Below, one piece after another: positions 34,053 to 42,893 of a stretch of 64,000 bases of DNA (positions are counted from its first letter, which is position 1; every line of letters starts with the position of its first letter). A program made the translations under genes and the position numbers. Under the pieces are notes generated by a model. That model did no database searches, was not told the origin of the DNA, and saw only the letters and a program-made list of their open reading frames with translations. Origin of the DNA: Ruania suaedae (GTDB lineage: Bacteria; Actinomycetota; Actinomycetes; Actinomycetales; Beutenbergiaceae); NCBI RefSeq assembly GCF_021049265.1, contig NZ_CP088018.1, positions 3,038,001 through 3,102,000 of the forward strand, read 5' to 3'.

Positions 34053-34918
34053 GGTTCGGGTCGCTTCTTAGGAGCCGAGATCCAGACGGCGGCGCTCACC
34101 GCCAGCGTCCCGGCCACCTCGCCCCAGGTGGGCACCTGACGCAGGAGCAGTACGCCGATCACCGCCGCCGATACCGGCAGCAGCGCGTTCAGGAGGGCGA
34201 AGGTGGCGGTGCCGAGCCGCTTCAGGGTGACCTGGTCGAGGCTGTAGGGGATGACCGTGGACAGCAGCCCGACCCCCAGCAGCAGCAGGGCGATCGGCCA
34301 GGTCATGGCCGTGAGGGTGCCGCCGGCGAGAAACGGGCCATAGAGCAGGGAGGCGACCGTCAGGCCCACCGCCAGCGAGGCGACACCGCTGCGCTGAGTG
34401 ACGATCCGGCCACCGATCACCATGTATCCGGCCCACAGCACCCCGGCGCCCAGGGCGGCGGCCAAGCCCAGGGCGAGCTCCGCCGTCGGTTGCTGCCCGT
34501 TCCAGTCGAGGCCCACGAGCGAGATCGCCAGCACCCCGGCGGCGGCCAGGACCACGGCGAGGCGGTGGCGGGTGCCGCGCCCGCCGGCGGCGGCCACCAC
34601 GACCGGCCCGGCGAACTCCAGTGCGACCGCCGCACCGAGGGGCAGATGGTCGATTGCGATGTAGAACAGGATGTTCATCCCCAGCAGCACCAGCCCGAAC
34701 ACGGCCGTCTGCGCGAAGGTCCGGCGCGTCCAGCTCCACCGCCACGGCCGCACCAGCACCAGCAGCACCAGCGCCCCGACGGCGCCCCTCGCCCAGGCCA
34801 CCGACGGCGCCGGGATCGTGGCGTACAGGCCCACGGCGAGCGCCGCGCCGAGGTACTGACTCACACCGGCGGTCAGGAACAGCGCCGGGGCGGGGACGCG
34901 ATCGAGCGGGGCCTTCAC
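34046..34918 (-). CDS. EamA/RhtA-like drug/metabolite exporter
   Basis: A protein of 290 residues with ten predicted helices in two EamA halves (five plus five). The order and G-A-A-V-A-L-E-F-A-G-P and T-V-I-P-Y-S-L-D segments resemble RhtA-type threonine/homoserine exporters; the substrate is unknown. GTG 34918 overlaps the stop of the EEP-family gene (GTGA). Its C-terminus (P-E-P-N) is encoded by repeat D. Confidence 0.85.
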   Translation of the reverse strand: MKAPLDRVPAPALFLTAGVSQYLGAALAVGLYATIPAPSVAWARGAVGALVLLVLVRPWRWSWTRRTFAQTAVFGLVLLGMNILFYIAIDHLPLGAAVALEFAGPVVVAAAGGRGTRHRLAVVLAAAGVLAISLVGLDWNGQQPTAELALGLAAALGAGVLWAGYMVIGGRIVTQRSGVASLAVGLTVASLLYGPFLAGGTLTAMTWPIALLLLGVGLLSTVIPYSLDQVTLKRLGTATFALLNALLPVSAAVIGVLLLRQVPTWGEVAGTLAVSAAVWISAPKKRPEPN

Positions 34919-35685
34919 CACGTCACGGTCACCGCCAGGGCCCGGTGGTCCGAGACCGGCAGACGCCGGGCCCGCACCTGGCTCACCTCGGCTCCCCGGA
35001 CCAGGACGTGGTCGAGCTGACGGCGCGGCGTGGCCGCCGGGAACGTGAGAGCGGCCGGCAGGTGATAGCCACGGGCGATGGGTCGCGTGGCCCACGGGTC
35101 GAGGTTCAGGTCCCCGCAGACCAGGGCCGGTTCGGACGCCGCAAGGCCGTCGATGCTGCGCAGCAGCCGTCCGAGCTGCACGGCGGCCATCGGGGCGAGC
35201 AGCGAGAGGTGGGTCGAGCACACCACCACCGGCCCGGCCGGGGTCTGCAGCACCGCGACCAGGGCCGCCCGGGGCTCGTCCTCCCACCGGGCGATCCGGC
35301 CCGCGCGCCAGGACGGCAGCGGCACCCGGATGCGGGGGTAGCGCAGCACGAACCAGGCGAGGACCGGGTGGCGGGAGACCAGGGCCACCCCGTAGGCGGG
35401 ACCGGGGTGGCCACCCGATCGCGCCGGGATCTGCCGGGCTCTCGAGCGGACATCGCCGGTGAGCGTGGCCGCGTACCGCACGTGCGCCAGGCCCAGGGAG
35501 TCGGCCACCAGCCGGGCCTGGTCCTGCCCGCCGCTACGCGGTTGGCCGCGGTCCACCTCCTGCAGTGCCACCACGTCGGTCTCGATCCCGGCCACGGCGG
35601 AGGCGAGACCTGCTGCGTCGGTGGGCTGCGCCGTCCTTCCGTCCAACCCCCGCTGGAGGTTGAGAGTGAGGACCCGCAGGCTCAC
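34915..35685 (-). CDS. Endonuclease/exonuclease/phosphatase family protein
   Basis: A protein of 256 residues of the EEP fold: L-R-V-L-T-L-N-L-Q near the start, A-L-Q-E-V-D-R with the metal-binding Glu, C-S-T-H-L-S, C-G-D-L-N-L-D and S-D-H-R-A-L at the end. All catalytic elements are in place. It could act on nucleic acids or on small phosphoesters. It has no signal peptide. GTG 35685 overlaps the msrB stop, and its stop overlaps the exporter start, so three genes form one unit. Confidence 0.88.
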   Translation of the reverse strand: MSLRVLTLNLQRGLDGRTAQPTDAAGLASAVAGIETDVVALQEVDRGQPRSGGQDQARLVADSLGLAHVRYAATLTGDVRSRARQIPARSGGHPGPAYGVALVSRHPVLAWFVLRYPRIRVPLPSWRAGRIARWEDEPRAALVAVLQTPAGPVVVCSTHLSLLAPMAAVQLGRLLRSIDGLAASEPALVCGDLNLDPWATRPIARGYHLPAALTFPAATPRRQLDHVLVRGAEVSQVRARRLPVSDHRALAVTVTW

Positions 35686-36095
35686 GCCCGGTCGGTCTCG
35701 TCGGCGGTGTCGAAGGTGAGCGAGACGGAGTTCATGCAGAAACGGTCGCCGGTCGGGGTCTGCGGGGCATCGTCGAAGACGTGGCCCAGGTGCGAGCCGC
35801 AGCGCGCGCACCGCACCTCGGTGCGGACCATGCCGTGGCTACGGTCCTCGATCAGCTCCACGGCGTCGGAGTCCTGCGGGGCGTAGAAGCTCGGCCATCC
35901 GCAGTGGGAGTCGAACTTGGTGGTGGAACGGAAGAGCTCGTTGCCGCACGCCCGGCAGCGGTAGATGCCCTCGCGGTTCTCATCCAGCAGCGCGCCGGTG
36001 CCGGCCCGCTCGGTTCCCGCCTGGCGCAGCACCGCGAACTCCATCGGGTTCAGCTCGGCACGCCACTCGTCCTCGGACTTGCTCACCTCGTACAT
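35682..36095 (-). CDS. msrB: Peptide-methionine (R)-S-oxide reductase MsrB
   Basis: A protein of 137 residues. Catalytic C120 lies in [10 protein letters not shown]47, C50, C96 and C99 form the zinc site; H-C-G-W-P-S-F is the substrate pocket. It reduces methionine-R-sulfoxide in oxidised proteins. The ATG at 36095 fits the upstream GGGAGGATGAGG; an ATG 9 nt earlier is also possible. First gene of the msrB-EEP-exporter unit. Confidence 0.97.
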   Translation of the reverse strand: MYEVSKSEDEWRAELNPMEFAVLRQAGTERAGTGALLDENREGIYRCRACGNELFRSTTKFDSHCGWPSFYAPQDSDAVELIEDRSHGMVRTEVRCARCGSHLGHVFDDAPQTPTGDRFCMNSVSLTFDTADETDRA

Positions 36096-36277
36096 GGTCC
36101 TCATCCTCCCACCGGCGGCTGCCGGTTCGCAGGGCGCTCGCCCGGTCCGGTCCCGCGCGTATCCCTGATGGTCAACAACCGGATCGGTCCAGGATTCCCG
36201 GGATGGGGAGGCCGCCCCCGGTCACGAGGCAGAATGGACCGGGTAGCCGCTGCGACCCCTTGGAGAGTGCCTCACCC

Positions 36278-37054
36278 ATGCGTGTGCTCATCACGAACGA
36301 CGACGGAATCACCTCACCAGGGCTGGCGATCCTGGCCCACGTGGCCGCCGATGCCGGCCATGAGGTGCTCGTGGCGGCCCCGAACAAGGAGTACTCGGGG
36401 TTCTCCGCGGGCCTGCAGGGGGAGCAGGAGGAGTCCGGCAACCTCCGGCAGAGCCCCGGCCGCCCGCCCGGGCTGCGCGAGGACATCGAGGCGGTGGGCG
36501 TGCACGGCAGCCCCGCGCTGATCGCGATCGTCGCCGGCATGGGTGGACTCGGGCCGCGACCGGACCTGGTGCTCTCGGGGATCAACCTCGGCCCCAACGT
36601 GGGCCCGGCCATCCTGCACTCGGGCACCGTGGGCGCGGCCCTGGCCTCGGCCGCCCAGGGGATCGCCGCGGTGGCGTTCTCGATCACCGGCCGCGAGATC
36701 GTCCACCCCGAGACGGCCACCGCCGTGGTCTCCGAGGCCTTCGGCTGGGTCACCAGCCACCCGCAGGACGGCCGCGTCCTCAACATCAACATCCCGGACG
36801 TACCCCGGGCCGAGCTGCGGGGTCTGCGGACCGCCCAGCCGGCGCGTTTCACCCTGGAGGAGGGTGAGCGCGAGCGCCAGGTCACCAACCTGCTCTTCCG
36901 CCCGTTCTCCAGCGAGGACGTCACCTTCGACCCGGACTCCGACGCCGGCCTGCTGGCCCAGGGCTGGGCGACCGCCACCCTGCTGCGCTCCCACGTCCAC
37001 GACGAGAGCGCCGCGACGATGCCCGGCTTCGACACGCAGGAGGTCATCCGATGA
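36278..37054 (+). CDS. surE: 5'/3'-nucleotidase SurE
   Basis: A protein of 258 residues with the SurE metal motif N-D-D-G at 7-10 and S-G-I-N-L-G-P-N-V-G near residue 105. The usual G-T-P-A-D-C-V loop reads G-S-P-A-L-I-A-I-V here, an altered substrate-side loop. It dephosphorylates nucleoside monophosphates and possibly short polyphosphate. ATG at 36278; its stop overlaps galE. Confidence 0.92.
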   Translation: MRVLITNDDGITSPGLAILAHVAADAGHEVLVAAPNKEYSGFSAGLQGEQEESGNLRQSPGRPPGLREDIEAVGVHGSPALIAIVAGMGGLGPRPDLVLSGINLGPNVGPAILHSGTVGAALASAAQGIAAVAFSITGREIVHPETATAVVSEAFGWVTSHPQDGRVLNINIPDVPRAELRGLRTAQPARFTLEEGERERQVTNLLFRPFSSEDVTFDPDSDAGLLAQGWATATLLRSHVHDESAATMPGFDTQEVIR

Positions 37055-38016
37055 CATGGTTGGTCACCGGCGGAGCCGGGTACATCGGCGCGCACGTGGT
37101 GCGCGCGTTCACCGAGGCCGGCATCCCCGCGGTGGTGGTGGACGACCTCTCCAGCGGGATCGAGTCGTTCGTGCCCGAGGGCGTCCCGTGGGAGCGGGCC
37201 TCCATCCTCGACACCGAGCGCCTCACCCAGGTGCTGCGCGAGCACGAGTGCGCCGGCGTGGTCCACGTGGCCGGATTCAAGTACGCCGGGGTGAGTGTGC
37301 AGCGGCCGCTGCACACCTACACCCAGAACGTCACCGGCACGGTGAGCGTGCTCGAGGCCATGGCGGCCGCCGAGGTGGGCTCGATCGTGTTCTCCTCCTC
37401 CGCCGCCACCTACGGCACCCCGTCGGTGGACCTGGTGACCGAGGAGACACCGACCACACCGGAGTCCCCCTACGGGGAGTCCAAGCTCATCGGTGAGTGG
37501 CTGCTCGCCGACCAGGCGCGGGCGACCGGGTTGCGGCACACCTCGCTGCGGTACTTCAACGTGGTCGGCTCCGGCTCACCCGACCTGCGCGACGTCTCAC
37601 CGCACAACTTGTTCCCGCTGGTGATGGACGCGCTGGTCGAGGGCCGCACCCCGAAGATCATGGGCACCGACTACGACACCCCCGACGGCACCTGCGTGCG
37701 CGACTACATCCACGTCAGCGATCTCGCCGAGGCCCACGTGAACGCCGCCAGGTCGCTGGCCGTCGGCAATCCGGTGCTGCCGGTGTACAACCTCGGCAGC
37801 GGCGACGGGGTGTCCGTGCGCCAGATCATGGACACCATCGCCGCCGTGACCGGGATCGACTTCCAGCCCGAGCTGGTGGATCGCCGCCCGGGTGACCCGG
37901 CGCGGATCGTCGCCTCCGGGGAGGCAGCGGCGCGCGACCTCGGGTGGCGGATGACGCACACCCTGGAGGAGATGGTCGCGAGCGCCTGGGACGCACGGCA
38001 GCGGGCGGGCGCCTGA
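37051..38016 (+). CDS. galE: UDP-glucose 4-epimerase
   Basis: A protein of 321 residues, an extended short-chain dehydrogenase. NAD-binding G-G-A-G-Y-I-G is at the N-terminus; the catalytic S-S-S-A-A-T-Y-G and Y-G-E-S-K are present, as are R-Y-F-N-V-V-G and R-D-Y-I-H-V. It interconverts UDP-glucose and UDP-galactose for envelope polysaccharides and galactose use. ATGA overlap with surE. Confidence 0.94.
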   Translation: MTWLVTGGAGYIGAHVVRAFTEAGIPAVVVDDLSSGIESFVPEGVPWERASILDTERLTQVLREHECAGVVHVAGFKYAGVSVQRPLHTYTQNVTGTVSVLEAMAAAEVGSIVFSSSAATYGTPSVDLVTEETPTTPESPYGESKLIGEWLLADQARATGLRHTSLRYFNVVGSGSPDLRDVSPHNLFPLVMDALVEGRTPKIMGTDYDTPDGTCVRDYIHVSDLAEAHVNAARSLAVGNPVLPVYNLGSGDGVSVRQIMDTIAAVTGIDFQPELVDRRPGDPARIVASGEAAARDLGWRMTHTLEEMVASAWDARQRAGA

Positions 38017-38055
38017 GCCGGCCGGCCGCGCAACTTAAAGTGGAGCGTGAGGCGG

Positions 38056-38415
38056 TCAGGCCCAGCCGAGCTCGTGCAGGCGCTGGTCGTCGATGCCGAA
38101 GTGGTGGGCGATCTCGTGGATCACGGTGACCGCCACCTCCTCGGCCACCTCGTCGACCGACTCGCAGAACCGCAGTGTCGGGTTGCGGTAGATGGTGATC
38201 CGGTCCGGCAGCGAGCCGGCCGCCCACCACTCCCCCCGCTCGGTCAGCGGGGTGCCCTCGTACAGCCCGAGCAGGTCCGGGTCCTCGGACTCCGGCGGCG
38301 GCTCATCCTCCACCAGCACCACCACGTTGTCGATGTGCCGTGCGAGATCGGGCGGGACCATGTCGAGGCCCTCGCCCACGGCGGCCTCGAAGTCCTCGCG
38401 CGACATCTCGATCAC
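38056..38415 (-). CDS. Minimal zincin metallopeptidase family protein
   Basis: A protein of about 119 residues with V-I-H-E-I-A-H-H-F-G-I near residue 100, the HExxHxxG motif of the minimal metallopeptidase family (PF06262, formerly DUF1025), plus Y-R-N-P in the expected place. No signal peptide, so it acts in the cytoplasm; its substrate is not known. GTG start, or ATG 9 nt later. Confidence 0.92.
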   Translation of the reverse strand: MIEMSREDFEAAVGEGLDMVPPDLARHIDNVVVLVEDEPPPESEDPDLLGLYEGTPLTERGEWWAAGSLPDRITIYRNPTLRFCESVDEVAEEVAVTVIHEIAHHFGIDDQRLHELGWA

Positions 38416-38582
38416 TGCGGCAGTGTCTCATCCGGCCGTGCGAACCCCGGTCGCCAGCCCCCCCCCGACGGCGCCCGGAACGAGCGTGCGCCACGTCACC
38501 TTCGGCCGTTTTGCTCCGACGGCCCGACGTGTCATATGCTTTCCGAGGTTCTGGGGCGTCGGACGGCGTCACGGGCAACCGG

Positions 38583-38655
38583 GCCCCCATCGTCTAGCGG
38601 CCTAGGACCCCGCCCTTTCACGGCGGTAGCACGGGTTCGAATCCCGTTGGGGGTA
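38583..38655 (+). tRNA. tRNA-Glu (anticodon TTC)
   Basis: 73 nt. Acceptor GCCCCCA/TGGGGGT, anticodon stem CCGCC/GGCGG with loop CTTTCAC, T arm ACGGG-TTCGAAT-CCCGT. First of three clustered tRNA genes. CCA is not encoded. Confidence 0.98.
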
Positions 38656-38680
38656 CACAATTTCATAGCAAGACACGCGA

Positions 38681-38754
38681 GGCCCCGTAGCTCAGTTGGT
38701 TAGAGCGCCGCCCTGTCACGGCGGAGGCCGCCGGTTCAAGTCCGGTCGGGGTCG
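38681..38754 (+). tRNA. tRNA-Asp (anticodon GTC)
   Basis: 74 nt. Acceptor GGCCCCG/CGGGGTC (one G-U), D loop AGTTGGTTA, anticodon loop CTGTCAC, T arm GCCGG-TTCAAGT-CCGGT. It lies 25 nt after tRNA-Glu. Confidence 0.98.
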
Positions 38755-38759
38755 CGGTT

Positions 38760-38793
38760 CAATCGCCCGGTCACCACCATGGCCGGGCGATTG
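38760..38793 (+). terminator. Hairpin between tRNA-Asp and tRNA-Phe
   Basis: CAATCGCCCGG, a 12-nt loop, then CCGGGCGATTG: an 11-bp perfect stem followed by TGTGT. It starts 6 nt after tRNA-Asp and ends 6 nt before tRNA-Phe, so it could be a terminator for Glu-Asp or a processing site in a common precursor. Confidence 0.6.
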
Positions 38794-38799
38794 TGTCAA

Positions 38800-38872
38800 G
38801 GCTCTGTAGCTCAGTTGGTAGAGCGTTCGACTGAAAATCGAAAGGTCACCGGATCGACGCCGGTCGGAGCCA
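38800..38872 (+). tRNA. tRNA-Phe (anticodon GAA)
   Basis: 73 nt. Acceptor GGCTCTG/CGGAGCC, anticodon stem TTCGA/TCGAA with loop CTGAAAA, T stem ACCGG/CCGGT. The T loop reads ATCGACG, so position 54 is A and position 60 is G where T and a pyrimidine are usual. Confidence 0.97.
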
Positions 38873-38881
38873 CCGAAGATC

Positions 38882-38919
38882 ACTCAGCCCCGCCCGGCAT
38901 CGCCGGAGCGGGGCTGAGT
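38882..38919 (+). terminator. Terminator after the tRNA cluster
   Basis: ACTCAGCCCCGC (38882-38893) and GCGGGGCTGAGT (38908-38919) form a 12-bp perfect stem 9 nt after tRNA-Phe, followed by CGTCC with no T-run. Confidence 0.75.
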
Positions 38920-39101
38920 CGTCCGCAGCAGCGAGGGCCGGCCGGCGGTGCACTCCATGCCTCATCAACGCCCCTCACCGCGCGCCACCGCCGTTCATCC
39001 GTAGACTGCGTGTTGCCGAAGCGCGACCGGCGCGGTTGAGTAGAGACGTGAGCGCCAGGCGCATCGCGTGCAGGCACCAAGCAAGCGAGAGGTGAGAAAC
39101 G

Positions 39102-39512
39102 GTGAGTGAGAGCAGGACGACCTCAAGGACGGCGGAGGAGCCGTCCATCGGTTCCCTCGTCGGGAAACTCTCGGAGACCCTCTCCCGACTGATCCGCGAC
39201 GAGCTCCAGCTCGCCCAGGCGCAGATCGCCGAGAAGGGCAAGGCGATCGGCATGGGCGCGGGCCTGCTCGCCGGCGCCGGGGTGTTCGCGCTGTTCGGTC
39301 TCGGCTGGCTGCTGTTCACGGTCTACTTCGCCCTGGCCGGCACGTCCCTGCCCGAGTGGGCGGCCGCGCTGATCGTCGCCGGTGGGGTGCTGCTCATCGC
39401 GGCGATCCTGGGGCTCGCCGGGAAGTCGCTGATCTCGAAGGCGCCGGGTGTCGAGGCCAAGGAGAACGTGATCAAGGACGTCGAGGCGATCAAGCAGGGA
39501 GTCGGCAAGTGA
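39102..39512 (+). CDS. Phage-holin-family (PF07332) membrane protein
   Basis: A protein of 136 residues: an amphipathic N-terminal segment (S-L-V-G-K-L-S-E-T-L-S-R-L-I-R-D-E-L), two membrane helices at about 50-75 and 85-105, and a charged tail. Despite the family name it is a normal chromosomal protein in actinobacteria; nothing here suggests a prophage. GTG start. Its stop overlaps the next gene (GTGA). A possible -10 box TAGACT lies at 39002. Confidence 0.85.
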   Translation: MSESRTTSRTAEEPSIGSLVGKLSETLSRLIRDELQLAQAQIAEKGKAIGMGAGLLAGAGVFALFGLGWLLFTVYFALAGTSLPEWAAALIVAGGVLLIAAILGLAGKSLISKAPGVEAKENVIKDVEAIKQGVGK

Positions 39513-39784
39513 GCGGCGAGAGCGAGCGCAAGCGCAGCGCGGCACAGATCGAGGCCGACCTGGCCGCTACCCGTGAGGAGCTGACCCGGACGGTGGACGA
39601 GCTCTCGGAGCGAGTCGACCCGCGCCGTCAGGTCAAGGAGGCCACCGAGAAGGCCCGCACCGAGGTGTCCTCGTTCGTGGCCGGCCTCAAGGCCGGGGAT
39701 CCGAAGGCGATCGGCATCGCCGGTGCCGCTGCGGCCACCGTCCTCGCGATCGTAGGGTTGTCGGTCCGGCGACACCGGACGTGA
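39509..39784 (+). CDS. DUF3618 domain protein
   Basis: A protein of 91 residues. The DUF3618 pattern I-E-A-D-L-A-A-T-R-E-E-L-T-R-T-V-D-E-L is at the N-terminus, a basic coil follows, and one membrane helix sits near the C-terminus, ending R-R-H-R-T. It is commonly paired with the holin-like protein encoded directly upstream, and the two probably form a membrane-associated complex. Confidence 0.88.
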   Translation: MSGESERKRSAAQIEADLAATREELTRTVDELSERVDPRRQVKEATEKARTEVSSFVAGLKAGDPKAIGIAGAAAATVLAIVGLSVRRHRT

Positions 39785-39809
39785 TCCATCCCACGGCGTG
39801 AGATGGATC
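39783..39809 (+). terminator. Short hairpin after the DUF3618 gene
   Basis: GATCCATC (39783-39790), an 11-nt loop and GATGGATC (39802-39809), followed by TCCTC. It begins at the DUF3618 stop codon. Confidence 0.5.
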
Positions 39810-39956
39810 TCCTCGCACAGCGGCGCGGATAGACCTCGCCGGTTGGCTCATGGGTCCATCCCCGCGATACGCTCACGTCACGACATATGACCATTCCCGG
39901 CGTCACTACGTCTCGTACGGTGTGGCGCTGGCACCAACGGTGGAGGGGGTCACGCC

Positions 39957-40145
39957 ATGGGGCGCGGCCGTCAGAAGGCAAAGCAGACGAAAGTCGCTCG
40001 GAAGCTGAAGTACTACAGCCCCGAGACCGACTACAACGCGCTCGAGCGCGAACTGGCTTCGTCGACGCAGACCGACCTCGCGGACCGGTATGACATACCG
40101 CCCGCCGAGGACGAGGACGACTGGCAGTCGCCACCTACCCGCTGA
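39957..40145 (+). CDS. DUF3073 protein
   Basis: A protein of 62 residues. The basic N-terminus M-G-R-G-R-Q-K-A-K-Q-T-K-V-A-R-K-L-K-Y-Y and acidic C-terminal half are the complete DUF3073 family, which is restricted to actinobacteria and often lies beside purM. The ATG at 39957 follows GTGGAGGGGG. The 172-nt upstream region has a possible -10 TACGCT at 39868 and a small inverted repeat GTCA-N7-TGAC at 39877-39891. Function unknown; nucleic acid binding is suggested only by charge. Confidence 0.9.
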   Translation: MGRGRQKAKQTKVARKLKYYSPETDYNALERELASSTQTDLADRYDIPPAEDEDDWQSPPTR

Positions 40146-40168
40146 GCGGTGCCGTGGCGGCGCTCAGC
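40141..40168. terminator. Hairpin between DUF3073 and purM holding both stop codons
   Basis: GCTGAGCG (40141-40148) and CGCTCAGC (40161-40168). The TGA of DUF3073 and the TGA of the convergent purM lie in the two arms. A short bidirectional terminator is likely. Confidence 0.6.
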
Positions 40169-41279
40169 CGGTGCGGTACTCCCCCAGTAGCCGCACGCCG
40201 CCGCCTTGCACGCCCTTGGTGCCACTGACGATCTCGGTGTCGTCCGCGGCAGCGACGTCTTCGGCCGGGCGTACCCGGCCGAGGACCCACGCCGGTACGT
40301 TCCGGTCGGCGCACAGGGCGATCGCGGCGTCCACTCCCTCGGCAGGGACCACGGCCACCATCCCGATGCCCAGGTTCAGCGTGTTCTGCAAATCTGACCA
40401 CGGCACAGAACCGAGCCGGCGCACGAGATCGAATACCGGCGGGACCACCCAGGAGGACCGGTCCACGTCGGCGACCAGGCCCGCGGGCAGCACCCGGGCC
40501 AGGTTGGCGGCCAGCCCGCCACCGGTGACATGCGTGAACGCATGCACCCCGACGCGCTCCGCGCGGGCCAGCGCCAGGCAGTCCGCGGCGTAGACCCGCG
40601 TCGGCTCCAGCAGCTCGGCACCCAGGGTGCGGCCGAGTTCGGGGACGTCGCGGTCCAGTTCCCAGCCGGCCACGGCGATCACGCGCCGCACCAGGGAGTA
40701 CCCGTTGGAGTGCAGCCCGCTCGAGCCCATCGCCACGAGCACGTCACCGGCCTGCACCCGCTCCGGCCCGAGAACGGCGTCGGCTTCGACCACACCGGTC
40801 GCGGCGCCGGCCACGTCGTACTCCTCCGGCTCCAGCAGACCGGGGTGCTCGGCCGTCTCCCCGCCCACGAGGGCAGTCCCGGCCACCGAGCACGCGGCGG
40901 CGATACCGCGCACGACGTCGGCGATACGTTCGGGCACCACCGACCCGCACGCGATGTAGTCGGTCATGAACAGCGGCTCGGCACCGACCACCACGATGTC
41001 GTCGACGACCATGCCGACGAGATCGAAGCCGATGGTGTCGTGGATGTCCATCGCCTGCGCCAGTGCGACCTTCGTGCCGACACCGTCGGTGGAGGTGGCC
41101 AGCAGCGGCTGCCGGTAGCGGGTGAGGGCACTCGCGTCGTAGAGCCCGGCGAAGCCACCGACCCCGCCGAGCACCTGCGGGCCGTGCGTGGCGCGCACGG
41201 CATCCTTCATCAGTTCGACCGCTCTGTCCCCGGCCTCGGTGTCGACGCCGGCGGAGGCGTAGGTGATCGGCTGGTTCAT
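40164..41279 (-). CDS. purM: Phosphoribosylformylglycinamidine cyclo-ligase
   Basis: A protein of 371 residues. PurM marks: T-Y-A-S-A-G-V-D at the start, S-T-D-G-V-G-T-K, D-L-V-G-M-V-V-D-D, G-G-E-T-A-E-H-P and H-V-T-G-G-G-L-A-A-N. It closes the imidazole ring of FGAM to AIR with ATP, step five of purine synthesis. Its ATG overlaps the purF stop (ATGA). Confidence 0.97.
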   Translation of the reverse strand: MNQPITYASAGVDTEAGDRAVELMKDAVRATHGPQVLGGVGGFAGLYDASALTRYRQPLLATSTDGVGTKVALAQAMDIHDTIGFDLVGMVVDDIVVVGAEPLFMTDYIACGSVVPERIADVVRGIAAACSVAGTALVGGETAEHPGLLEPEEYDVAGAATGVVEADAVLGPERVQAGDVLVAMGSSGLHSNGYSLVRRVIAVAGWELDRDVPELGRTLGAELLEPTRVYAADCLALARAERVGVHAFTHVTGGGLAANLARVLPAGLVADVDRSSWVVPPVFDLVRRLGSVPWSDLQNTLNLGIGMVAVVPAEGVDAAIALCADRNVPAWVLGRVRPAEDVAAADDTEIVSGTKGVQGGGVRLLGEYRTG

Positions 41280-42817
41280 GGGTGCACCAGCGCTCCCGAG
41301 CCGCCGGCCGACACCGAGAGGCTGCGCAGCCCGTCCTCGGGCGCTCCGAGCGGGAGCTCGTCCTGGTCACCGAGCTGGGTCGCGGCCTCACGCTGCTCGA
41401 CGGGTACCGGGTACTCGCCGGTGAAGCAGGCGGCGCACAGCTGGCTCGCGGGCTGCTCGGTCGCGGTGATCATCCCCTCGGTGGAGATGTAACCGAGCGA
41501 ATCCGCGCCCAGGCCCTGGCCGATCTCGTCGGCGGTGAGGCCGTTCGCGATGAGCTCGGCCCGGGTGGCGAAGTCGATGCCGTAGAAGCAGGGCCACTTC
41601 ACCGGCGGCGAGGAGATCCGCACGTGCACCTCGGCCGCACCGGCCTCGCGCAACATCCTGATCAGGGCGCGCTGGGTGTTGCCGCGCACGATCGAGTCGT
41701 CCACCACCACCAGCCGCTTACCGCGGATGACCTCACGCAGCGGGTTGAGCTTGAGCCGGATGCCGAGCTGACGGATGGTCTGGCTGGGTTGGATGAAGGT
41801 GCGCCCGACGTAGGCGTTCTTCGTCAGACCCTGAGCGAAGGGGATGCCGGACTCGGTCGCATAGCCGATCGCGGCCGGGGTTCCCGACTCGGGCACGGGG
41901 ATCACCAGGTCGGCTTCGGCCGGGTGCTCCCGGGCCAGAGCCCTGCCCATCTCGACCCTCGCCGCGTTCACCGAGCGTCCGGCGATCGTGGTGTCGGGCC
42001 GCGCCAGGTAGACGTACTCGAACACGCACCCCTTCGGCTGCGCCTCGGCGAACCGGGTGGTCCGCAAACCGTCCTCGTCGATCGTGATGAGCTCACCGGG
42101 CTCGATCTCCCGCACGAACGCCGCCCCGACGATGTCCAGGGCCGCCGTCTCGGAGGCGACCACCCAGCCACGCTCGAGCCGGCCCAGCACCAGCGGCCGG
42201 ATGCCCTGCGGGTCCCGGGCGGCGTAGAGGGTGTTCTCACTCATGAAAGCCAGGGAGAAAGCGCCACGCACCCGCGGCAGCACCTCCAGCGCCGTCTCCG
42301 TGAGGCTGTGGTCCGGGTCGCCCGACAGGAGCGCGGTCAGCACCGTGGTGTCGGAGGCGCAGTCGTCGAGGGCGCGATCGCGCACCATCGTGCCGTAGCG
42401 CTCGCGCACCAGCTCGATCAGCTCACCGGTGTTGGTCAGGTTGCCGTTGTGACCGAGCGCCAACGTGCCCGAGGACGTCGGCCCGAGCGTGGGCTGGGCG
42501 TTCTCCCAGGTGCTGGCACCGGTGGTGGAGTACCGCGCATGGCCGAGCGCGATGTGGCCGGTCAGCGAGCGCAGCGCCATGTCGTCGAAGACCTGGGAGA
42601 CCAGGCCCATGTCCTTGTAGACCAGGATCTGCTCACCATTGCTGGTGGCGATGCCGGCCGACTCCTGCCCGCGGTGCTGGAGTGCGTACAGCCCGAAATA
42701 GGTGAGCTTCGCCACCTCCTCGCCGGGGGCCCAGACTCCGAAGACCCCGCAGGCGTCCTGCGGGCCCTTCTCGCCGGGGAGGAGCTCATGAGTGAGACGA
42801 CCATCTCCACGTACCAC
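41276..42817 (-). CDS. purF: Amidophosphoribosyltransferase
   Basis: A protein of about 513 residues. A propeptide of 22 residues ends before the N-terminal nucleophile Cys (D-A-C-G-V-F-G-V-W). The PRPP loop is V-V-V-D-D-S-I-V-R-G-N-T, and Cys residues near C-F-Y-G-I-D-F and L-C-A-A-C-F fit the Fe4S4 site of Bacillus-type PurF. It makes phosphoribosylamine from PRPP and glutamine, the first committed purine step. GTG 42817 gives the usual R-G-D-G-R-L N-terminus; a GTG at 42859 is an alternative. Confidence 0.96.
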   Translation of the reverse strand: MVRGDGRLTHELLPGEKGPQDACGVFGVWAPGEEVAKLTYFGLYALQHRGQESAGIATSNGEQILVYKDMGLVSQVFDDMALRSLTGHIALGHARYSTTGASTWENAQPTLGPTSSGTLALGHNGNLTNTGELIELVRERYGTMVRDRALDDCASDTTVLTALLSGDPDHSLTETALEVLPRVRGAFSLAFMSENTLYAARDPQGIRPLVLGRLERGWVVASETAALDIVGAAFVREIEPGELITIDEDGLRTTRFAEAQPKGCVFEYVYLARPDTTIAGRSVNAARVEMGRALAREHPAEADLVIPVPESGTPAAIGYATESGIPFAQGLTKNAYVGRTFIQPSQTIRQLGIRLKLNPLREVIRGKRLVVVDDSIVRGNTQRALIRMLREAGAAEVHVRISSPPVKWPCFYGIDFATRAELIANGLTADEIGQGLGADSLGYISTEGMITATEQPASQLCAACFTGEYPVPVEQREAATQLGDQDELPLGAPEDGLRSLSVSAGGSGALVHP

Positions 42818-42893
42818 GGCTCCATGGTCCCACACCGCGAGCGTGCGTCCAGCGCGCACGCGTACGTCCCCCGGATCGACGGCGTGGCACCGC

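Noticed and set aside
39102-39784. Holin-like gene as a prophage remnant
   Set aside because: The PF07332/DUF3618 pair is a normal chromosomal pair in actinobacteria; no other phage gene, integrase or attachment site is near, although tRNA genes are adjacent.
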